Below are positions 1 to 5,468 of a stretch of 6,940 nucleotides of DNA, in pieces. Position 1 is the first letter of the stretch; every line of letters begins with the position of its first letter. The position numbers were made by a program, and so were the translations under genes. The notes under the pieces are model-generated. The model was not told the DNA's origin and ran no database searches. It saw nothing but the letters and a program-made list of their open reading frames with translations. This DNA is from an uncultured Candidatus Nemicrothrix sp. (lineage in GTDB: Bacteria; Actinomycetota; Acidimicrobiia; Acidimicrobiales; UBA8592): assembly GCA_913046155.1 (NCBI GenBank), contig CAJWRY010000076.1:1-6940 (forward strand). The letters run 5' to 3'.

Positions 1-842
1 CTTTAGCGAACGAATTCCGTCCTTTGGTAATTGTCGCTGGGTATTCCGCATATCCGCGTAAAGTGAACTTCGCCAAGATGCGTGAAATAGCTGATTCAGT
101 TGATGCGTTGCTAATGGTTGACATGGCTCACTTTTCTGGTCTTGTAGCGGGAAAGGTTTTCACTGAAGAATATGATCCTATCCCCCATGCTCATATCGTC
201 ACCTCAACGACTCATAAATCATTACGAGGACCGCGTGGTGGAATCGTACTTTCTAATGAGCCAGGCTTAGCCGAGCACATCGATAAAGGGTGCCCGATGG
301 TCCTTGGAGGTCCTCTAGCAAATATTATGGCTGCTAAAGCAGTTGCATTTGCCGAAGCAAAATCATCCAGCTTCCAATCATATGCTCAGCAGGTAGTAGA
401 TAACGCTCGCGCTCTTGCCGAAGGCATTGAGAAGAGGGGGGGCAGGCTCGTGACAGGAGGAACTGAAAATCATCTAGTCCTCGTTGATGTCAGGAGTTTT
501 GACCTCACAGGGAGGCAAGCTGAAAGCGCTTTGGAGGAGGCGGGAGTGATAGTTAATCGAAACTCTATTCCCTTTGACCCCAACGGCGCTTGGTACACAT
601 CTGGAATTAGGTTAGGGACTCCAGCGTTGACAAGCATTGGAATGTCGTGCGAAGACATGGATGAAGTAGCTGATATCATCTGCTCCACGCTAACTTCAGC
701 TGGTCCTGCAACTACCCCTTCCGGAGATCGGTCGAAAGCTAAGTTCATTCTTTCTGATGTTGTGCAATCTTCTGCTAGAGAAAGATCTGCGAAACTGTTA
801 CGAGAGAACCCTCTCTATCCAGAGGTTACCTCACTCATCTGA
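1..842 (+). CDS. glyA: Serine hydroxymethyltransferase, 3' portion (5' end outside window)
   Basis: This PLP enzyme interconverts serine and glycine while moving a one-carbon unit to or from tetrahydrofolate in the cytosol. The frame is open from base 3 to a TGA at 840-842. A TTG at 24 lies inside the conserved EFRPL-VIVAGYSAYPR stretch and is not a real start, so roughly the first 150-170 residues of a ~420-residue enzyme are missing. Visible landmarks are the DMAH motif (codons 120-131), whose Asp contacts the PLP ring; STTHKSLRGPRGG with the PLP-binding Lys at 216-218; the GGPL segment; and TSGIRLGTPA, whose Arg binds the substrate carboxylate. After the usual end there is a tail of about 45 residues finishing NPLYPEV, as in actinobacterial homologues. 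The gene converges on rpiB; glyA and rpiB are neighbours in many bacteria but here face each other. The family assignment is secure. Confidence 0.97.
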   Translation, partial: LANEFRPLVIVAGYSAYPRKVNFAKMREIADSVDALLMVDMAHFSGLVAGKVFTEEYDPIPHAHIVTSTTHKSLRGPRGGIVLSNEPGLAEHIDKGCPMVLGGPLANIMAAKAVAFAEAKSSSFQSYAQQVVDNARALAEGIEKRGGRLVTGGTENHLVLVDVRSFDLTGRQAESALEEAGVIVNRNSIPFDPNGAWYTSGIRLGTPALTSIGMSCEDMDEVADIICSTLTSAGPATTPSGDRSKAKFILSDVVQSSARERSAKLLRENPLYPEVTSLI

Positions 843-966
843 ATTTTTGAATTATTGCATTTTCTCCAGATTAAGTCTGTGAAATAGTTTCCAAGCAGGT
901 GTGGGCTGGTCCCAAGTGTGGATTAGAGACTACGAACCAAAGTATTAAGTCTTTATCTAAAGGGCT
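843..966. other. Convergent intergenic gap glyA/rpiB with weak hairpins only
   Basis: These 124 bases separate two convergent stop codons, so both transcripts should end here. The best inverted repeat is 924-931 against 948-955 (TAGAGACT / AGTCTTTA, 8 pairs with one G·U, 16-base loop). Smaller ones are CAGA/TCTG near 868-880, TGGG/CCCA near 902-914 and CTTTA-TC-TAAAG at 951-962. None is GC-rich and followed by a T-run on either strand, so I cannot call an intrinsic terminator. No small ORF or tRNA is seen. Confidence 0.35.
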
Positions 967-1407
967 TTAGGATTCTAATTCGCTAATCTTCTGAATACGC
1001 TCGGCATGTCTGCCGCCCTGAAATTTAGCTTTTAAGAAAGCAATCAGCGACTCACGAGCTATTTCTGGGCCTATCAGGCGCTCTCCGAAGCAAATTATGT
1101 TTGCGTTATTATGCTCACGGGCAAGGTGCGCTGACGTTACGTCATGAACCGTTGCAGCCCTTACTCCAGAAATCTTATTTGCAGCCATACCAATACCTAT
1201 ACCACTCCCACAAACAAGTAAGCCTAAATCTGCTTTTCCTTCTGTTACAGCTTGACCCACTGCAGCCCCGTAGTCTGGATAATCTACTCGGTCATGACTG
1301 TTTGTCCCGAGATCTAATGTTTCGTAGCCTAACTCTTCCAAGAAGCCAACCAAATCTGTCTTCAAAGCGTAACCCGCATGATCACAACCCACCGCAATCT
1401 TTTCCAT
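967..1407 (-). CDS. rpiB: Ribose-5-phosphate isomerase B (RpiB/LacAB family)
   Basis: This cytosolic enzyme interconverts ribose 5-phosphate and ribulose 5-phosphate in the non-oxidative pentose phosphate pathway. At 146 residues it has the normal family length. Key residues line up with E. coli RpiB numbering: Asp9-His10 in CDHAG, the catalytic base Cys66 in CGSGIG, His99 in the REHNNAN motif for ring opening, and phosphate-binding Arg133 and Arg137 in GGRHAERI. It is therefore the cysteine type, not the mycobacterial Glu type that lacks this Cys. The ATG at 1407 begins directly with MEKIAVGCDHAG, matching family N-termini, but no clear Shine-Dalgarno precedes it. It lies 77 bases after tsaC and is probably the last gene of the minus-strand unit, though its own promoter in that gap cannot be excluded. 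Some family members act on allose or galactose 6-phosphate; the housekeeping context favours ribose. Confidence 0.95.
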   Translation of the reverse strand: MEKIAVGCDHAGYALKTDLVGFLEELGYETLDLGTNSHDRVDYPDYGAAVGQAVTEGKADLGLLVCGSGIGIGMAANKISGVRAATVHDVTSAHLAREHNNANIICFGERLIGPEIARESLIAFLKAKFQGGRHAERIQKISELES

Positions 1408-1484
1408 ATAGTAGAAGCTAGTTCTTCTTAGCAGGGGATGTGATGATTTAACAGATCCTCGTAGCCGTAACCCAGAAAAGACTA

Positions 1485-2099
1485 TTACAGCACACTTAAG
1501 ATTGAATCTTTTGTAATTGGGCCTTCTCTGAGAACCTCTACGCGTTCCTTTGAGAGATCAAGAATCGTTGAGGCGGATCCATAAGCACATTCTCCTCCAT
1601 CAATCATCAAATCAACGGCTTCAAAAGCCTTGGGCATGCCTGAGATACGAAGCGGAGTGGGTTCTCCATGGAGATTTGCGCTGGTAGCAGCAATAGGACC
1701 CACAACTTTACAAAGTGATTGGATGAAACCATGATCGGGACTCCTCACCGCAATAGTGCCGTCTTGAGCTACAAAGTTATTGGATGCTTCAACAGCGTCC
1801 GGCAGAACTAAGGTGAGTGGACCTGGCCAAAACGCTGTTGCAAGTGTGCGCAGACTTTCGCTTTCAAACGAACTGACAGTTCCGACTTGGCTGATATCGC
1901 TCAAGAGCAACGGAAGGGGCATTCCTAAAGGCCTGTCTTTCATTTCATAGATGCGGTTAAGAGCCTCCGAGTACCGAGGCAATGCCCCTATTCCATAAAC
2001 AGTGTCTGTGGGAAATATTGCCACGCCACCCGCTAATAAGACTTCTGCTGCGCTGGCTAAAACCCCACCGTCTTGTGAAGATAGCTCTAATCGCTGCAT
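1485..2099 (-). CDS. tsaC: L-threonylcarbamoyladenylate synthase (TsaC/Sua5/YrdC family)
   Basis: It makes threonylcarbamoyl-AMP from threonine, bicarbonate and ATP, the first step of t6A37 formation on tRNAs that read ANN codons. The product is about 204 residues, one YrdC domain without the extra C-terminal Sua5 domain, so it is the short TsaC type. Visible motifs are PTDTVYG (about residues 30-36), the KDRP segment at 54-57, PGPLTLVLP, AVRSPDH, ATSAN (138-142) and a final STILDL...VLREG segment. A TTG at 2105 is also in frame, but I chose the ATG at 2099, which sits a plausible distance after GTGAG. The start overlaps the end of prmC by 13 bases, which implies translational coupling. The adjacency prfA–prmC–Sua5-like is widely conserved in bacteria, and all three affect translation accuracy or termination. 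The assignment is secure. Confidence 0.95.
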   Translation of the reverse strand: MQRLELSSQDGGVLASAAEVLLAGGVAIFPTDTVYGIGALPRYSEALNRIYEMKDRPLGMPLPLLLSDISQVGTVSSFESESLRTLATAFWPGPLTLVLPDAVEASNNFVAQDGTIAVRSPDHGFIQSLCKVVGPIAATSANLHGEPTPLRISGMPKAFEAVDLMIDGGECAYGSASTILDLSKERVEVLREGPITKDSILSVL

Positions 2100-2992
2100 A
2101 TGCAACTCACTATTCTTTTTCTTCCTGTTAGGTCGTCAGTAATCTCCACATCGGAATAACCCTGACCTACGGCTATTTCGGCGACGTAATCAGTCTGATG
2201 AGGAGCCATTTCTAGTATGACTATCCCACCCGCCGATAGCCATAATGGGGCAGAGGATAATATTGATTCGACATGTTCAGTTCCTCTTTCGCCAGCATAG
2301 AGGGCTTGATGGGGTTCATAGTTGGTTACTTCGGGTGGAAGCGCCTCCCCGTAGGCTATGTAAGGCGGATTTGAGACTATGAGCTGAAAAGAATCTTTTA
2401 AATCATCCGGAAATTGGTCAAACCAATTACTTTCAAAGACTTTCACCTTTACAGCATGATTCCCTAAGCCTGTCAGGTTTGCGGAGGCCACTTTAAGGGC
2501 GTCAGGTGAGTTGTCAACTAAATATACTTCGACGTCATCACGTTCCTGAGCGAGGGCCAGTCCAATAGCCCCTGAACCAGTTCCTAAGTCGCAGACCCGA
2601 AGCGGCTCATCTCGTTGGCATTCGTTAAGGCGGTCATGAGCAACATCGACTACGATTTCGGTCTCAGGTCTTGGAATCAGTACTCTGCTGTCAACCAGTA
2701 GGTCAAGGTTTCTAAATGACCATGACCCTAATGCGTATTGGATGGGTTCACCGCCCAGCCTTTTATTTAAAATTTTGTCTAGGTGTTTCGCTCCTAGTCG
2801 TGGGGCTTCAACATTAAGATTTGCGATCAGTTCCTCTCGACTGTACCCAGATGCAACTTCTAGGATCCAATCAGCCTCTACTCTGGCATTAGGCAGACTT
2901 TTTGCTTCTAAGGCAGAGATAGTGTTGTCAAGTAGTTCTGCCCATGTGTCTTTACTTTCGTTTCCATGATTTATTTTCTGAGAGTCACTCAT
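2087..2992 (-). CDS. prmC: Release factor glutamine methyltransferase PrmC (HemK)
   Basis: PrmC uses S-adenosylmethionine to methylate the glutamine of the GGQ motif in RF1 and RF2, which increases peptide-release efficiency. The protein has an N-terminal helical domain that binds the release factor (about residues 1-75), the linker motif LIPRPETE (about 105-112), the SAM-binding DLGTGSGAIGLALA (starting about 135) and the signature NPPY catalytic tetrapeptide (about 208-211) that holds the substrate glutamine. About 301 residues is slightly longer than the usual 275-290. Starts possible in frame are TTG 3001, ATG 2995 and ATG 2992; I prefer 2992, since GAAG lies just upstream of the tandem ATGs. 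Its start overlaps the prfA stop (ATGAGTGA), so enzyme and substrate are probably translationally coupled. The name hemK is an older, misleading synonym. Confidence 0.96.
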   Translation of the reverse strand: MSDSQKINHGNESKDTWAELLDNTISALEAKSLPNARVEADWILEVASGYSREELIANLNVEAPRLGAKHLDKILNKRLGGEPIQYALGSWSFRNLDLLVDSRVLIPRPETEIVVDVAHDRLNECQRDEPLRVCDLGTGSGAIGLALAQERDDVEVYLVDNSPDALKVASANLTGLGNHAVKVKVFESNWFDQFPDDLKDSFQLIVSNPPYIAYGEALPPEVTNYEPHQALYAGERGTEHVESILSSAPLWLSAGGIVILEMAPHQTDYVAEIAVGQGYSDVEITDDLTGRKRIVSCICSD

Positions 2993-4058
2993 CATCTTCA
3001 AGAGTTGTCAGTTGTGATGCTCTTTCATTTTCTGCTAGAGCATCTGTCACTTCATTGATGTCCCCACTGAGTATGCGATCGAGTTTGTATAGGGTAAGGC
3101 CTATCCGATGATCAGTAACTCTATTTTCTTTGAAGTTATACGTCCTGATTTTCTCTGACCTCCCCCCACTGCCCATTTGACCCTTGCGGGAAGCCGATTG
3201 CTCAGCTTGTATTCTTTCTTGCTCAGCTTGAAGAAGCCTCGATCTCAACACAACCATGGCTCGGGCTTTATTCTGAAGCTGACTCTTCTCATCTTGCATC
3301 GATACGATGATTCCTGTCGGCTTGTGAGTTATCCGAACGGCTGAATCTGTTGTATTTACCGATTGCCCACCTGGCCCTGAGGACCTGAAAACATCAACTT
3401 GCAAATCAGACTCTTCAATCCTTATATCTATTTCATCGGCCTCCGGCAAGACAGAAACCGTTGCCGAGGATGTGTGGACGCGACCTTGGGTCTCAGTGAC
3501 TGGTACCCGCTGGACTCTATGAGGCCCACCTTCATATTTCATGTTACTCCAAACATCATTACCTTTTAAAATGAATGTAATTGTTGTAAATCCCCCCATA
3601 TCAGATGGTTGGCTGTTAAGAACCTCTAGTTTCCAACCTCGCTTACTAGCGAAGCTTGCATACATTTCATATAAGTCACGAGCAAAGAGATTTGCTTCTT
3701 CTCCTCCTTCAGCACCTCGGATTTCTAAGATGACGTTTTTGTTTTCATTTGGGTCCTTTGGGATAAGGAGTTGCCGTAGTTCAATTTCAAGTGATTCGAG
3801 AGTTGTTTGTGCTGCATTTATTTCATCGCGAAGCAGTTCGCGGTCAGTCCCATCAGCTTCAGTCAACATTTCTTTGGCTGTCTCAATATCTTCATTTGAT
3901 GACCTTATATCCCGTATACATTTCACTATATTTTCGAGTTCGCTATACCTTTTCGCAACTTTCGCGTACTCCACTTGGTCCGCTAGTAGATCCTGATCGC
4001 CAAGTCGGTCTTGTATATCAAGAAATTCCTGTTCTAGTTCTTCGTGAAGATCTGCCAT
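2985..4058 (-). CDS. prfA: Peptide chain release factor 1 (RF1)
   Basis: RF1 recognises UAA and UAG in the ribosomal A site and triggers hydrolysis of peptidyl-tRNA. The 357-residue product has full normal length. The N-terminal coiled helical domain spans about residues 1-100. The stop-codon reading tripeptide is PVT (186-188) in VQRVPVTETQGRVHTS, the RF1 P-x-T class and not the SPF of RF2. The catalytic GGQ is at residues 230-232 (bases 3363-3371) in SSGPGGQSVNTTDSAVR. KIRTYNFKENRVTDHRIG (about 303-320) is typical of RF1. The ATG at 4058 gives a normal N-terminus; the only purine-rich GAGG lies about 14 bases upstream, so initiation may be weakly SD-driven or coupled to the gene 51 bases upstream. 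Its last codons overlap the prmC start. No programmed frameshift is seen, as expected for RF1. Confidence 0.98.
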   Translation of the reverse strand: MADLHEELEQEFLDIQDRLGDQDLLADQVEYAKVAKRYSELENIVKCIRDIRSSNEDIETAKEMLTEADGTDRELLRDEINAAQTTLESLEIELRQLLIPKDPNENKNVILEIRGAEGGEEANLFARDLYEMYASFASKRGWKLEVLNSQPSDMGGFTTITFILKGNDVWSNMKYEGGPHRVQRVPVTETQGRVHTSSATVSVLPEADEIDIRIEESDLQVDVFRSSGPGGQSVNTTDSAVRITHKPTGIIVSMQDEKSQLQNKARAMVVLRSRLLQAEQERIQAEQSASRKGQMGSGGRSEKIRTYNFKENRVTDHRIGLTLYKLDRILSGDINEVTDALAENERASQLTTLEDDE

Positions 4059-4109
4059 GAAGTGAGAATAGCCTCATTTGCTTTAGGACTGTTACGTTCA
4101 GTCATTAGT

Positions 4110-5102
4110 TTAGTAATCCATATCAGGAGCAGTAGGCCATGGCTCTGGCACTGTTATAAACGATACTGGTACTTTTAGGTGCTCTGCTTGACGCCGGATA
4201 GCAGAATAGTCATCCTTCTGCGGGTGCAAAAACCAGATTTCGTCTGCAGGGTAGGAATTGAGTAGCTGAGCTGTTACCGGGACTGCTTCTAAGTCAGCGC
4301 CGGTGTAAGCAGTCAGAAGGATTACTTGATTATTTTTCTTTGCGATAGCGGATGCAGGAACAGAGTCAGAGACATCCATTGCTTCTACCGGAGACGGAAC
4401 GCGTTCCATATCTGTCACGCCAATTTCAGAATTGGCACTCATGACCTCATGGATAAGCCAATTTGACCTTGCCACTCTATTGAGCGGGTGGACAACGCTG
4501 TCTTTATGGCGATACTTAGATACTTCTTGACTAATGCGCGCCAATGTTGTTTCAACAGGTTCGTTGTAATTGACTATTTTGTGTGCCTCTCGGTCATAAG
4601 TTCCAACACCTACTTCAAGATGACTCTCACCACTGGGCTTAGTGACTACCTCGGCAATTGGTAGTCCCTTAAGCTCTCCTTTGACTTTTCCATGCTCAAA
4701 TGTCACAACACAATGGTTATCCTCAAGCATCCTTCGTATTAGAGGGTCTATAGATTGGCTCTTAATTTCGTCTAGTCCGCTCTGAGGGTGAGGAGCCAGA
4801 GAATCATCATCAATAATCCAAAGACTGCAATCATCTTGAAGTCCTGCAATTTGTACCAAAACCTTGTCGTCAGGCTCATCAAGAATCAAGCTCCAGGACG
4901 TTCCAAAATCCGTGATTGTGAGCGCTATTGCTAATGCCGAAACCTTTTCATTTTTAGCGTACACGAAAGTGTTCTCTTCATTTCTAACCAGAACAGCTGA
5001 ATTTTTCACCTCAACGTCAAAGTCTTGTTCTGGAAATGTTCTTGCAACAAGAGCGCGAGCTTTAGCAATATTCAAATGCTCAAGTTGAGTGGAATCAACC
5101 AT
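4110..5102 (-). CDS. Conserved-looking protein of unknown function between rpmE and prfA
   Basis: I do not recognise a named family. The 330-residue product looks soluble: no signal peptide, no membrane segment, rather acidic, with one Cys at 92 and another at 131. Residues 1-100 look like mixed alpha/beta, with alternating strands around VLVRNEENTFVYA and WSLILDEP. A central part holds two blocks that look conserved: EVGVGTYDREAHKIV (163-177) and HPLNRVARSNWL (205-216). After a Pro/Ser/Asp-rich linker (about 235-255), residues 259-319 read as a Rossmann-like strand–helix–strand–helix–strand (VILLTAYTGAD ... DEIWFLHP ... VSFITV), which may bind a nucleotide or small ligand. From memory, similar unnamed proteins occur at this spot in Acidimicrobiia; I could not check this. 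The ATG at 5102 is 22 bases after rpmE and has no evident SD. Co-transcription with release-factor genes suggests a translation-linked role, which is inference only. Confidence 0.8.
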   Translation of the reverse strand: MVDSTQLEHLNIAKARALVARTFPEQDFDVEVKNSAVLVRNEENTFVYAKNEKVSALAIALTITDFGTSWSLILDEPDDKVLVQIAGLQDDCSLWIIDDDSLAPHPQSGLDEIKSQSIDPLIRRMLEDNHCVVTFEHGKVKGELKGLPIAEVVTKPSGESHLEVGVGTYDREAHKIVNYNEPVETTLARISQEVSKYRHKDSVVHPLNRVARSNWLIHEVMSANSEIGVTDMERVPSPVEAMDVSDSVPASAIAKKNNQVILLTAYTGADLEAVPVTAQLLNSYPADEIWFLHPQKDDYSAIRRQAEHLKVPVSFITVPEPWPTAPDMDY

Positions 5103-5124
5103 TGTGTGTTAGCGAGATTAGTAT

Positions 5125-5394
5125 TTATTCTTCGGAGTCTGATGAGCGTTTACGCTTGCCATATCTCTTTTCAAAGCGCTCAACCCGACCAGCGGTATCA
5201 ACAATTGTCATTGTTCCTGTGAAAAACGGGTGGCTAGTGGACGATATAGGCACCTTAGCGAGAGGATACTCCTCTCCATCTTCCCATCTGATTGTTTCAT
5301 CTGTTTCGATAGTGGATCGAGTTATCCAAGATTCACCAGATGAGGTGTCTTGGAATACAACTGCCCTGTATTCGGGATGAATATCTGCTTTCAT
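5125..5394 (-). CDS. rpmE2: Ribosomal protein bL31, type B (zinc-free)
   Basis: bL31 sits on the large subunit and helps bridge it to the small-subunit head. The 89-residue product starts MKADIHPEYRAVVFQDTSSG and contains ISSTSHPFFTG and the DTAGRVERFEKRYG signature, typical of L31. The four Cys of the zinc-binding type A form are absent; there is no Cys at all, and the WEDGEEYPL insertion is characteristic of type B. An ATG five codons upstream (5409) would give a longer form, but the ATG at 5394 has GGAG five bases upstream and matches family N-termini. Placement directly after rho is the usual actinobacterial arrangement. In many bacteria type B is a zinc-starvation paralogue; here it occupies the housekeeping site, so it may be the only or main bL31. 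The C-terminus is a short basic then acidic tail. Confidence 0.95.
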   Translation of the reverse strand: MKADIHPEYRAVVFQDTSSGESWITRSTIETDETIRWEDGEEYPLAKVPISSTSHPFFTGTMTIVDTAGRVERFEKRYGKRKRSSDSEE

Positions 5395-5399
5395 TCTAA

Positions 5400-5403
5400 C
5401 TCC
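5400..5403 (-). promoter_or_regulatory. Shine-Dalgarno of rpmE, deciding its start
   Basis: On the minus strand the sequence reads GGAGTTAGAATG, so GGAG lies five bases before the ATG at 5394. The alternative upstream ATG at 5409 is preceded by A/T-rich sequence without any SD, which settles the start choice. Confidence 0.75.
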
Positions 5404-5468
5404 ATACAAATTTGTGTTTTTAGCGTATCTTTGGACCGCAATTTATGCACCCACAGAAGCAATTCTTT

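Noticed and set aside
951..962. CTTTATCTAAAG near-palindrome as an operator or attachment site
   Set aside because: A single short AT-rich 5+5 repeat at a convergent gene end, with no second copy or integrase nearby; likely chance.
1408..1484. TACTAT just before the rpiB ATG as a -10 promoter element
   Set aside because: It abuts the start codon, leaving no room for a transcription start even for a leaderless message, and no matching -35 is seen.
2993..3001. TTG at 3001 or ATG at 2995 as the prmC start
   Set aside because: TTG has no SD and would deepen the overlap with prfA; ATG 2995 directly abuts the only GAAG. ATG 2992 fits better, though 2995 cannot be excluded.
4110..5102. C-terminal Rossmann-like segment of the unknown protein as a CARF-type (CRISPR-linked) ligand sensor
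   Set aside because: The strand-helix pattern is only loosely similar, no CRISPR array or cas gene is present, and the setting is a housekeeping operon. Not enough to name it.
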